Shown piece after piece: positions 52,193-61,489 of a DNA stretch of 64,000 nucleotides. The stretch is from Alphaproteobacteria bacterium (GTDB lineage: Bacteria > Pseudomonadota > Alphaproteobacteria > Rhodobacterales > Rhodobacteraceae), in assembly GCA_016869835.1 (NCBI GenBank), contig VGDH01000001.1, positions 1-64,000 on the forward strand, read 5' to 3'. Made by a program: the position numbers and the translations under genes. The notes below the pieces were generated by a model. It searched no databases. It saw nothing but the letters and a program-made list of their open reading frames with translations, and was not told the DNA's origin. Within the stretch, counting starts at the first letter, position 1; every line of letters begins with the position of its first letter.

Positions 52193-53098
52193 ATGGACCG
52201 ACTGACTGAAATGGAAGCCTTTGCCACGGTCGTAGACCAAGGCGGCTTCACGGATGCCGCAAAGAAGATGGGGATTTCGAAATCTGCCGTTTCGAAACAC
52301 GTCTAGGCGCTGGAGGCCCGCCTCGGCGCGCGGCTTCTAAACCGCACCACCCGCCGTGTCTCGCCGACCGAGATCGGCCTTGCCTATTACGACCGCGCCC
52401 GCCGCGTGCTGAATGACGCGGGCGAGGCCGATGCGCTGGTCACCTCGATGCAATCCGCCCCTTCGGGCCTGTTGCGCGTGTCGGTGGCCACCGATTTCGG
52501 GGTGAACCTGCTATCCCCCATTCTGGGCGATTTCCTTCTGGAATACCCCGATATCACTGTGAACATGGTGCTGAACAATCGCTATGTTGAACTGATTTCA
52601 GAAGGCTTCGATGTGGCAATTCGTGTGGGCGAGTTGGAGGACAGCTCGCTGCGTGCTCGCAAGCTGACCGAAACCACGCGCCGGATGATCGCCTCGCCGT
52701 CCTACTTCCAGAAATACGGGCGGCCGCTTAAGATTGATGATCTGAACGATCACAAACTGCTGCACTATTCCAATCAGGCCAATGGCAATGTCTGGAAGCT
52801 GACTGCACCTTCGGGCGAAAAGCGTCAGGTGCGCACGGCGGGCTGGCTTACCGTGAACGACGGCCAGTCGCTTCTCAACGCCGCCGTGTCCGGCCTTGGC
52901 ATCGCCTATCTACCCTCGTTCCTTTATGCCGATGCGATGAAGGATGGCCTTGTCGAAGAGGCCATTCCGGGCCTTCCGGTTGAAACCCTTGGCATTTATG
53001 CCGTCTACCCGCCGGGCCGCTTTACCCAGCCCAAGGTGCGCGCCTTCATCGACTTTCTGGCGCGGCGCTACATAGACAAGGGCCCCGATCAGTGGTGA
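52193..53098 (+). pseudogene. LysR-family transcriptional regulator interrupted by one in-frame TAG (52304-52306) in the HTH domain
   Basis: MDRLTEMEAFATVVDQGGFTDAAKKMGISKSAVSKHV*ALEARLGARLLNRTTRRVSPTEIGLAYYDRARRVL... continuous to 53098. Confidence 0.9.
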
Positions 53099-53112
53099 GG
53101 CGCTAAGCCCCC

Positions 53113-54126
53113 CTATCGCATGAGCAGATCGGTCGAGGTCACGATGACCTCGACCCTTCTGTTTTGGCGCCGCCCCTCCTCGGTCAGGTTGGTGGCACGG
53201 GGGTACAGCGGCCCCACGCCTTCGGCGGCCACCTGTTCGGGCAAGATGCCTGGCGCCCGGATCAAGGCCTGTCGCACGCTCTCGGCGCGCAGTCGCGACA
53301 ACCGCAAGTTGGCCTCAAGCCCCCCCGAGGCATCGGTATGTCCCACAACCACGACCTGACGACGCGGATCTTCGCTTAACCACGCAGCAAGCTGCGACAG
53401 TGACCCATAGGCACCCCCGCTGAGGCTTGAGGCCCCCGGCTCAAAGACCAGATCGTCCAATGCTGCCGAGAGACCGGCCTCCAGACCCGCAACCAGCTCG
53501 GGTGCCGCAGGGGCCGCAGTCAGGTCATCGGGCTTCGCCACTGGCTGAAGGTCGGGCTTGTCAGTCACAAGCGGCGGCTGCACCGGGCCAGAACCGCCTT
53601 GGCCCACAACGCGCGTCACCTGCACAAACCCGATCTGATCGGCCCGGCTGACCAGCAGTGCCAGATGGTGCCCAGCGCCGGACCGCGCGGAAAGATACCG
53701 GAAATCGCCCAGATTCACGTGCATGTCCGGCTCGGGCAGAACATCAAGCCCATAGCGGAAGTCAAAGCCGCCGCAGGCCTCGGCTTCACATTCGAAATCC
53801 ACCTTGAGCCCCGCCACCAAAAGCTGATCGCGCAGATCGCTCATCAGTTGCAGGGTCGATCCCGCCTCAAGCGGTATCCGATAGGCCCTGATGTCGATGG
53901 CACCCTCGACGAGCTTTGTCGGCAAGACGCCGTTCTGAAAAGGACCGCTTGGCAATCGCAGCGATCCAAGCGGTTCAGCGCGGCTGGCGGCAAGCTGGGC
54001 CTGAGGTGGCAAGGCGAGATCATCTGCCTGTGTATAGGGGGCCGACAGCCCCACCGACAGCAGCACAAGCGCCACCTTGATGCAGGTGGTCAGCCAGAAG
54101 CGCCGGACAAGATTCGCTGTCAACAT
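53113..54126 (-). CDS. OmpA-family C-terminal domain protein
   Basis: VVVVGHTDASGGLEANLRLSRLRAESVRQALI...TEEGRRQNRRVEVIVTS; ends with TAG. Confidence 0.87.
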   Translation of the reverse strand: MLTANLVRRFWLTTCIKVALVLLSVGLSAPYTQADDLALPPQAQLAASRAEPLGSLRLPSGPFQNGVLPTKLVEGAIDIRAYRIPLEAGSTLQLMSDLRDQLLVAGLKVDFECEAEACGGFDFRYGLDVLPEPDMHVNLGDFRYLSARSGAGHHLALLVSRADQIGFVQVTRVVGQGGSGPVQPPLVTDKPDLQPVAKPDDLTAAPAAPELVAGLEAGLSAALDDLVFEPGASSLSGGAYGSLSQLAAWLSEDPRRQVVVVGHTDASGGLEANLRLSRLRAESVRQALIRAPGILPEQVAAEGVGPLYPRATNLTEEGRRQNRRVEVIVTSTDLLMR

Positions 54127-54145
54127 CACCTGACCTACCCGGGCG

Positions 54146-54853
54146 CTATGGTTGCCGGTAGTGGTAACGTCCAACCTCTTGCATCCCCATCCGCGCATAA
54201 AGCGCGCGGGCTGGACCATTGGCTTCGGTCACCACCAATGACAGGCTATCAGCCCCTTGCGCCCCGGCCCAGACTGCCGCGGCGCGCAGCATATCCTGCG
54301 CGGAACCTTGCCGACGCAGCGCCGGGACAACCTCAAGCGCATGCAGCATGGCCTGCGTCCCATGACAGGCGACAAAGGCCACCCCCGAAACCCGATCATT
54401 GGCCCGCCCCAGGATGACGCATTTCGGGCCCTGTACCCGCTCCATCACCGCCAGCCGAGCCGGCCCGATCCCGGCATCGGCCCAGACCTGACGGGCGATC
54501 TGCATGGGCGGCCAATGTGGAAAGGTCGTCATGCGGCGCGGGCCTTCGCCCTGAAGCGCGCAAACTGGTGCGGCATAGGCGATGACCGGATCAACAAGCC
54601 GATAGCCACGCCTCGCCAAGGCGGCATCCAGTGGCGCGTCATCCAGACGGATCAAGAACAGTGCCTGCCCGCCCATCGCGGCCTCGGCCCGATCAAGGTC
54701 ATCCGGGCCCCACGGACCTTCGACGCTGGCAGCCGAAACCCGCTTGCCGCCGCCTTGACCCTCGCGCAACACGAAAGGTCCGCAAGCCCGCCGCGCAGCA
54801 GGCGGCCAGGTCGCCTCCATGATCTCGGCCAGGCTTTGCGGATCCAGCCTCAT
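54146..54853 (-). CDS. GNAT-family N-acetyltransferase
   Basis: LEVVPALRRQGSAQDMLRAAAVWA...LVVTEANGPARALYARMGMQEVGRYHYR; ends with TAG. Confidence 0.85.
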   Translation of the reverse strand: MRLDPQSLAEIMEATWPPAARRACGPFVLREGQGGGKRVSAASVEGPWGPDDLDRAEAAMGGQALFLIRLDDAPLDAALARRGYRLVDPVIAYAAPVCALQGEGPRRMTTFPHWPPMQIARQVWADAGIGPARLAVMERVQGPKCVILGRANDRVSGVAFVACHGTQAMLHALEVVPALRRQGSAQDMLRAAAVWAGAQGADSLSLVVTEANGPARALYARMGMQEVGRYHYRQP

Positions 54854-55569
54854 CCGAAAAGCGCACAAAGCCGGGTCATGGCCTGATCAAGCCGCCCCGG
54901 GTCCGTGCCCCGGATCACCAGATTGGTGCCATAGACCCCATTGGTGTTGAACGGGTAACTGCCCATCTGCAGGTCGGGAAACTCGGCGGCCAAGGCCCCG
55001 AAGTCGCCTGCAATCTCGCCTTCTCCCCGGTTCACCCGCAAGGACTGGCTCAAAAGCGGCGCCCCGCCGGTCAGCGTCGGTAACAGGCTGGCCACCATGG
55101 CTTGAAAGATCGACGGCACACCGGCCATTACATGCACATTGCCCAGGGTGAAACCGGGCGCCGTGGAAATCGGGTTTTCAATCAGGGCGGCCCCATCAGG
55201 AATGCGGGCCATGCGCTGACGGGCCTCGTTGAAGGGCAGGCCTTGACGTTCGTAATGCGCGCCAAGCAGGGCCATGGCATCGGCGCGATGGGTGATGGGC
55301 ACGCCAAAGGCGGCCGCAATCGCATCAGCAGTGATATCGTCATGCGTCGGACCGATGCCGCCGCTGGTGAAGAGATGGTCATGGGACCCGCGCAAGGCAT
55401 TCACCGCTGCAATGATCGCCCCATGGTCATCGGCGACCACGCGCGCCTCGGCCAGACGGATGCCGATCCGCGTCAATTCGCCGGCCAGATAATGCATGTT
55501 GCTGTCGCGGGTCCGGCCGGACAGGATCTCATCCCCGATGACCAGCATCGCGGCGGTGGGGTTCGGCAT
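54850..55569 (-). CDS. Molybdopterin-binding / CinA N-terminal-like protein
   Basis: AAMLVIGDEILSGRTRDSNMHYLAGEL; TSGGIGPTHDDITADAIAAAFG. Confidence 0.88.
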   Translation of the reverse strand: MPNPTAAMLVIGDEILSGRTRDSNMHYLAGELTRIGIRLAEARVVADDHGAIIAAVNALRGSHDHLFTSGGIGPTHDDITADAIAAAFGVPITHRADAMALLGAHYERQGLPFNEARQRMARIPDGAALIENPISTAPGFTLGNVHVMAGVPSIFQAMVASLLPTLTGGAPLLSQSLRVNRGEGEIAGDFGALAAEFPDLQMGSYPFNTNGVYGTNLVIRGTDPGRLDQAMTRLCALFG

Positions 55570-55681
55570 GATGTGCCTCCTTGACTTCCCTCAGGGTATA
55601 GCCTTGCGCCGGGCCAAGGCAAACCCCTCTGGCCAAGCCCCGACGCTTGGCCTATCTAGGGCCAAGACCGGAGACAGACCC

Positions 55682-56488
55682 ATGTACGAAACCCGCGGCC
55701 GCGTGACCAAAGACGGCATTCGCATCTACGAGGATGCAGATTTTGCCGGCATGCGCGCGGCCGGTCGGGTTGCGGCAGAAATCCTCGACATGATGGGGCC
55801 TATGGTTGAACCGGGCGTGACCACCGCCGCCCTTGATGACTTCATCCGCGAGGAAATCGCCCGGCGCGGCGTGACATCGGCCACCATCGGGTACAAGGGC
55901 TATCAGCACGCCTCCTGCATCTCGGTCAACCATGTGGTCTGCCATGGGATTCCGGGGACCAAGGTTCTGGCTGACGGCGACATCCTGAACATCGACGTGA
56001 CCGTGATCGTTGACGGCTGGTTCGGCGACACAAGCCGGATGTATGTCTCAGGAACCGCCCCGCGCAAAGCCGAACGATTGATCGAGGTGACCCACGAAAG
56101 CCTGATGCGCGGGATTGCCGCCGTGAAACCCGGCAATACCTTTGGCGATATCGGTTACGCCATTCAGGCCTATGTCGAGGCCAACCGGATGTCCGTGGTG
56201 CGCGACTTTTGCGGCCACGGCCTTGGCCGGGTGTTCCATGCGCCGCCAAATGTTCTGCACTACGGCCGCCCCGGCAAGGGTGCGGTTCTGGAAGAGGGCA
56301 TGTTCTTTACCATCGAACCCATGGTCAACCTGGGCCGCCCCGAGACCAAGACCCTCGCCGACGACTGGACCGCTGTCACCCGCGACAAGTCGCTCTCGGC
56401 GCAATTCGAACATTCCATCGGCGTGACCGCCACCGGCTGCGAGATCTTCACCCTGTCGCCGGCCGGCAAGTTCTTTCACACCCGATAA
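55682..56488 (+). CDS. map: Methionine aminopeptidase type I
   Basis: ISVNHVVCHGIPG; LNIDVTVIVDGWFGDTSRMY; CGHGLGRVFHAPPNVLHYG; FTIEPMVNLG. Confidence 0.95.
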   Translation: MYETRGRVTKDGIRIYEDADFAGMRAAGRVAAEILDMMGPMVEPGVTTAALDDFIREEIARRGVTSATIGYKGYQHASCISVNHVVCHGIPGTKVLADGDILNIDVTVIVDGWFGDTSRMYVSGTAPRKAERLIEVTHESLMRGIAAVKPGNTFGDIGYAIQAYVEANRMSVVRDFCGHGLGRVFHAPPNVLHYGRPGKGAVLEEGMFFTIEPMVNLGRPETKTLADDWTAVTRDKSLSAQFEHSIGVTATGCEIFTLSPAGKFFHTR

Positions 56489-56490
56489 CG

Positions 56491-56519
56491 CTCATCGAGC
56501 CCGTTCCGGGCACTCTTCG
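56491..56519 (-). repeat. REP-like element copy D (reverse orientation)
   Basis: CTCATCG-AGCCCG-TTC-CGGGCA-CTCTTCG, reverse complement of the GAA-loop motif. Confidence 0.5.
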
Positions 56520-56522
56520 CCT

Positions 56523-56607
56523 GTTCATCTTGGTCCAAATACCCCCCGCGGAGCGTTCGACTTTGGCCGCGGAAGCCTCCGGCGGGGGTATTTTTGCCAA
56601 GATGAAC
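56523..56607. repeat. Inverted-repeat element / likely bidirectional terminator between map and dnaE2
   Basis: GTTCATCTTGGtcCAAATACCCCC ... GGGGGTATTTTTGCCAAGATGAAC. Confidence 0.75.
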
Positions 56608-56612
56608 CAATA

Positions 56613-59600
56613 TCAGTGGAAGTCACGGCTGGGAAACAGCACCTTGGCTTGGTCACGCGGGTGGAACTTTCGCGCGACGACTGCGCGGCGGGTTTCGTCG
56701 GCGCGACCTTCGGTTGGGTCGATCAGATGGCTGCGGCCAAGGCTTGAGAGCAAAGAGGAGACATCCTCGACCCGCTCTGCGATCAGATGTGTGATGGGGC
56801 CATCGCGTTCGAGCCGTCCGGTAACACGCAAAAGCCGACCCGCGATCACGGCGCGGCGGAAGGTTTCGTAGACGCGCGTCCAGACCACCACGTTGGACAC
56901 CCCGGTTTCATCCTCGAGCGTCAGGAAGATCACACCTGATGCCGTGCCGGGGCGTTGGCGGGTGATGACCAGCCCGGCGACGCTGACGCGGCCTTTGGTG
57001 GTGGGCAGGCGGTCATGGGGGGTCAGGCCCGGCAGGCGCGGGCGCAGGAGTTCCATGGGATGGCCGCGCAGCGACAAGCGCAGCGCAAGATAGTCTTCGA
57101 TCATCTCCTGACCCAGGGTCATGCCGGGAAGAGTAACGCTGGGCTCCACCCCGCCCTCACCATCGGCACCGAACAGGGGCAGAGGAGCAGGCCCGCGCAG
57201 CGCTTTGGCAGCCCACAGCGCCTCGCGCCGGGTCAGGCCAAGGGGGGTGAAGGCATCGGCTTCGGCCAGGCGCTCCAGCACATCCGGCCCTACCCCAGCG
57301 CGACGCCAAAGGCTTTCAACATCCGGGTAGCCATTGCCCCGCGCCGCCACGATCCAGTCGGCATCTTCGGTTTTCATGCCCTTGATCTGGCGAAAGCCCA
57401 AGCGCAGGGCAAGGCGGCCATCAGGCCGCGGTTCCAGCGTGCAGTCCCAATGTGAATGGTTCACCGAGATCGGGCGCACCTCGACCCCGCTTTCGCGGGC
57501 ATTGCGGACCAGTTGGGCGGGGGCGTAAAATCCCATCGGTTGGCTATTCAGCAGCGCACAGCTAAAGACGGCCTGATGGTGCCGCTTTAACCAGGCCGAG
57601 ATATAGACCAGCCGGGCAAAGCTGGCCGCATGGCTTTCGGGAAAGCCATAGCTGCCGAACCCTTCGATCTGGGCAAAGCAGCGCTGCGCGAAATCAGCCT
57701 GATAACCGCGTTCCAGCATTCCGCTGATGAACCGGTCGCGAAACCCGCCGATGGTTCCCATACGCTTGAAGGTGGCAAGCGAGCGCCGCAGACGATCCGC
57801 CTCGGCCGGGGTAAAGCCTGCCGCGACCACGGCAATCTGCATGGCCTGTTCCTGGAACAAGGGCACGCCATAGGTGCGACCCAAGACCTCCATCATGGCA
57901 GGGCCCAGATCCTCGACCGGTTCGCGGCCCTGGCGACGATTGATGAACGGGTGCACCATGCCGCCCTGAATGGGGCCGGGGCGGACAATGGCGACCTCGC
58001 AGACCAGATCGTAGAATTCCTGCGGCCGCATGCGGGGCAGGAAGTTCAGCTGTGCCCGGCTTTCCACCTGAAAGACCCCGATCGCATCGGCGCGGCAAAG
58101 CATGTCATAGACCGCCGGATCTTCGGCCGGGACATTGGCAAGGGTCAGGCCAAGGCCGCGATGCTGCGCCAAAAGGTCAAACGCCTTGCGGATGCAGGTC
58201 AGCATGCCCAGCGCGAGGATATCCACCTTGAGAAGCCCAAGCGCGTCGATGTCATCCTTGTCCCATTCGATGATGGTGCGATCCTCCATCGCGGCGTTCT
58301 CGATGGGGCAAAGCTCATCCAGCCGGCCTTGGGTGATGACAAAGCCGCCGACATGCTGGCTCAGGTGGCGCGGAAAGCCGATGATGTCGCCGATCAACTG
58401 CAAGGCCAGCATCACGCGGCGGTCGGCAGGATCAAGCCCCGCGTCACGGACCCGGTCTGCCGAGGGGGCGGATGACGACCAGCCCCAGATTTGCCCCGAC
58501 AGCCGGGCAATGACGTCCTGACTGAGACCCATCGCCTTGCCCACCTCGCGGATGGCTGCACGGGCGCGGAAATGGATCACCACCGCCGTCAGCCCCGCGC
58601 GGTCGCGGCCATAGCGGTCATAGATCCACTGGATCACCTCTTCGCGCCGTTCATGTTCGAAATCGACGTCGATATCCGGCGGCTCGCCACGCTCCTTCGA
58701 GATGAAGCGTTCAAAGATCAGCGTGATGGATTCGGGCGGCACCTCGGTGATGCCCAGAAGATAGCAAACCACGGAATTGGCCGCCGAGCCGCGCCCTTGG
58801 CACAGGATGCCCTTTGACCGTGCAAATTGCACGATGTCATGCACGGTGAGAAAATAGGGGGCGTAGGCGACCTCGCGGATGAGCGTCAGTTCCTTTTCCA
58901 CCCGATGCACGATCTTCGGCGGCGCACCTGCGGGATAGCGCCAGAGCAATCCCTCGCGCGTCAGCCGCTCCAGCCGGTCTTGGGCGGGTTCACCATCCCG
59001 CGCCTCGTCAGGATATTGATAGCGCAGTTCGTCCAAGCTGAAACTGCAGCGGGTGGCAATGTCGATCGTGCGGCGCAGGGCGGCGGGATAGCGGTGAAAG
59101 AGCCGCGCCATTTCCGCACCCGATTTCAACCGGCGTTCGCCATTGGGCAGGCGGTTCTGGCCGATCTGGTCGATGGTGATGCCCAGCCGCAGGCATGTCA
59201 GCACATCGGCCAGAGGGCGGCGCGCGGCGCGATGCATCAGCACATCGCCCACCGCCACCATCGGCAGGCCGGTGATCTGGCAGGCCTGTGCCAGCTGATC
59301 GAGCCGCGATTGATCGCGTCCGTCATAGCGCGGAGCGGCACCGAGATAGGACATTGCGGGAAAGCGGCGGGCGATCTGCATGAGATCGGTCTTTGGGCAT
59401 GGCGTTGAAAGCGGATCGGGCGGCAGCGCGATGAGGACCATGCCCTGCCCCCATTCCAGAAGATCGGCCCGCGTCAGGTGGCAATCCCCCTTGGGTGCCC
59501 GGCGTTTGCCCAAGGACAACAGCCGGGACAGCCGGGAATAGGCAGCCAGATCGGTGGGCAGGGCCAACCACTCTACCGCGCTGTCGGTCAGCACCAGCCG

Positions 59601-59996
59601 CGCGCCGATGATGAGACGCGGCAAGGATTGCACCACCGGCACCGGGGTTTCGGGCGCGCTTGCCTGACGGCTGGAGGGGTCTGTGCGGGCCTGCGAGCGG
59701 ATGGCCGGGCCGTTATCGGATGCCTCGGCCGCAATCCGGCGCAGTTCCTTGAGTGCCGAGTAGGCCCGCACGACGCCCGCAAGCGAATTGCGGTCGGTGA
59801 TGGCGATGGCCGTCAGCCCGAGTTCGGCGGCGCGGGTCACCAGTTCCTCGGGGTGGGAAGCCCCGGTCAGGAAGGTGAAATTCGAGGTGACGCAAAGCTC
59901 GGCATAAGGGGGGGCGTTGCCCCCGTCGCGACCCCGATCAGATCGGGGTAGCGACTCCCCCAGGGTATTTTTGCCAATGTGAACAAGCGGGGTCAT
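56613..59996 (-). CDS. dnaE2: Error-prone DNA polymerase DnaE2
   Basis: YAELCVTSNFTFLTGASHPEELV; ITDRNSLAGVVRAYSAL; PDIDVDFEHERREEVIQWIYDRYGRDRAG; ATGA overlap with imuB. Confidence 0.95.
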   Translation of the reverse strand: MTPLVHIGKNTLGESLPRSDRGRDGGNAPPYAELCVTSNFTFLTGASHPEELVTRAAELGLTAIAITDRNSLAGVVRAYSALKELRRIAAEASDNGPAIRSQARTDPSSRQASAPETPVPVVQSLPRLIIGARLVLTDSAVEWLALPTDLAAYSRLSRLLSLGKRRAPKGDCHLTRADLLEWGQGMVLIALPPDPLSTPCPKTDLMQIARRFPAMSYLGAAPRYDGRDQSRLDQLAQACQITGLPMVAVGDVLMHRAARRPLADVLTCLRLGITIDQIGQNRLPNGERRLKSGAEMARLFHRYPAALRRTIDIATRCSFSLDELRYQYPDEARDGEPAQDRLERLTREGLLWRYPAGAPPKIVHRVEKELTLIREVAYAPYFLTVHDIVQFARSKGILCQGRGSAANSVVCYLLGITEVPPESITLIFERFISKERGEPPDIDVDFEHERREEVIQWIYDRYGRDRAGLTAVVIHFRARAAIREVGKAMGLSQDVIARLSGQIWGWSSSAPSADRVRDAGLDPADRRVMLALQLIGDIIGFPRHLSQHVGGFVITQGRLDELCPIENAAMEDRTIIEWDKDDIDALGLLKVDILALGMLTCIRKAFDLLAQHRGLGLTLANVPAEDPAVYDMLCRADAIGVFQVESRAQLNFLPRMRPQEFYDLVCEVAIVRPGPIQGGMVHPFINRRQGREPVEDLGPAMMEVLGRTYGVPLFQEQAMQIAVVAAGFTPAEADRLRRSLATFKRMGTIGGFRDRFISGMLERGYQADFAQRCFAQIEGFGSYGFPESHAASFARLVYISAWLKRHHQAVFSCALLNSQPMGFYAPAQLVRNARESGVEVRPISVNHSHWDCTLEPRPDGRLALRLGFRQIKGMKTEDADWIVAARGNGYPDVESLWRRAGVGPDVLERLAEADAFTPLGLTRREALWAAKALRGPAPLPLFGADGEGGVEPSVTLPGMTLGQEMIEDYLALRLSLRGHPMELLRPRLPGLTPHDRLPTTKGRVSVAGLVITRQRPGTASGVIFLTLEDETGVSNVVVWTRVYETFRRAVIAGRLLRVTGRLERDGPITHLIAERVEDVSSLLSSLGRSHLIDPTEGRADETRRAVVARKFHPRDQAKVLFPSRDFH
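59908..59984 (-). repeat. Palindromic repeat element overlapping the 5' end of dnaE2
   Basis: Reverse strand TTGGCAAAAATACCC...GTCGCtaCCCCGATC-t-GATCGGGGtcGCGAC...GGGGGCaacGCCCCC; shares TTGGCAAAAATACCC with the 56523-56607 element. Confidence 0.6.
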
Positions 59997-61489
59997 GCAA
60001 ACTCCCCTTGGACATGCCAGTTCTGCGCCCCGCCCGGCGCGGGCCAACCCGGCGCTTGTGGGGTATGAAACAACCAGAGCCGCGGGCCTTCCTGTGTTTC
60101 GATCCGCCAATAGTCGCGCAGGCCCGTGCGCCAGTTCGGGTCATCAAACCACCATTCCGGCGCGATGCGTTCCGGTCCGGTGGCGCGCAGGGTGGTGAAG
60201 GACATGCGCCGCCAGCGAAAGCGGGCGGGGGGGCTGCCTTGGGCCGAGATGGGTTCAGGCGGAAAGAGGGTGATCGGGCGGGAAGGGCCGCGGCGGGCAG
60301 GAAGCGGCTCTGCCAGGCTATAGGCGGCGGGGGCGATGCGAAAACTGCGTTCGGGGATCAGGCTGTCGGCGGGCAAAAGCCGCAGCACCCGGTCAAAGCC
60401 GATGCGGTTGCCGAGCGAGGAGAGAAGATCGGCCAGCGCATCCGCATGACGCGGGGCCGGGCCCGTGCTGATCTGTTCGGGTGCCAGCGGTTCGGTGACG
60501 GGCGCGACAAGACGCAGCGATTCAATGCCAAAGCCTGCATCCACCTCATCGACGCCCTTGGCGAACAATGTGGCGATCCGGGCGGCATCGCGCATCGGGC
60601 GGGCAAGACCGATGTCAACCTGCGCCGTGGCATGATCGACACGGCCCAGTTCCAGCCGCATCCGCCGCGCGCCAAGGTGATGCTCTGCAAGCTTGGCGCA
60701 AAGCCGCTCCAGAAGGCGCGCAAGAGCGGCCATCACGTCCTCTTGTTTGCCGATCGGGTCGGGCAGGGTCATTCGCACGCCGAAATGTGCCGGGTCACGG
60801 TCGGCAGCGAGAGGTTCGGGTTGCACGCCCAGCGCCTGATCCAGCCGGAGCAGAAGCCCCGCGCCAAACCGTCGCGCCAGAGGCGCACGGGGTTGGCCCA
60901 ACAGATCGGCGATGCGCGACAGCCCCACACGGGCCAGGGCCTCGGCGGTGAGATGATCGATGCGCAGGGCCGCCACCGGCAAGTTGCCCATGCTTTCGGC
61001 CAGCCGCCCATCGGGCACGATGCCGCCACCGTGACGCGCGAGCGCATGGGCCGCTCCTCGGGTGCCGGCAATGGCGCTGACCGAATGCAGACCCAGCCGA
61101 TCAAGCTGCGCCTGCAGATCATCCCGCAGCGCCTGTTCGCCGCCAAAGAGATGCGGCACGCCCGAGATATCGGCCATCAGCCCATCGGCCCCATCCTTGG
61201 CCACCATCGGGCCATAGCGGCCAGCCCAACGGCACAGAGACGTCAGCGCGGCCGCCTCACGCACCAGATCGGCAGGGCGGGTGGACAGATCGGGACAGAT
61301 CGCCCGCGCATCGGCCAGCGTCATGCCGCGCGCAAGACCCTGCGCCGAAGCCATCGGATTGAGGCAATGCAAATGGTCGGCATTGCCCGCCCGATGGGTC
61401 AGGGCAAAAGGCCCCTCAACGGGCCTGCGGCGCAGGCTCAGATCGCTCGCCAGTCGCGGAAACCAGATGGAAAGCAGCCGTCGTGCCAT
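59993..61489 (-). CDS. imuB: DNA polymerase Y-family protein ImuB
   Basis: MARRLLSIWFPRLASDLSLRRRP; between imuA and dnaE2. Confidence 0.93.
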   Translation of the reverse strand: MARRLLSIWFPRLASDLSLRRRPVEGPFALTHRAGNADHLHCLNPMASAQGLARGMTLADARAICPDLSTRPADLVREAAALTSLCRWAGRYGPMVAKDGADGLMADISGVPHLFGGEQALRDDLQAQLDRLGLHSVSAIAGTRGAAHALARHGGGIVPDGRLAESMGNLPVAALRIDHLTAEALARVGLSRIADLLGQPRAPLARRFGAGLLLRLDQALGVQPEPLAADRDPAHFGVRMTLPDPIGKQEDVMAALARLLERLCAKLAEHHLGARRMRLELGRVDHATAQVDIGLARPMRDAARIATLFAKGVDEVDAGFGIESLRLVAPVTEPLAPEQISTGPAPRHADALADLLSSLGNRIGFDRVLRLLPADSLIPERSFRIAPAAYSLAEPLPARRGPSRPITLFPPEPISAQGSPPARFRWRRMSFTTLRATGPERIAPEWWFDDPNWRTGLRDYWRIETQEGPRLWLFHTPQAPGWPAPGGAQNWHVQGEFA

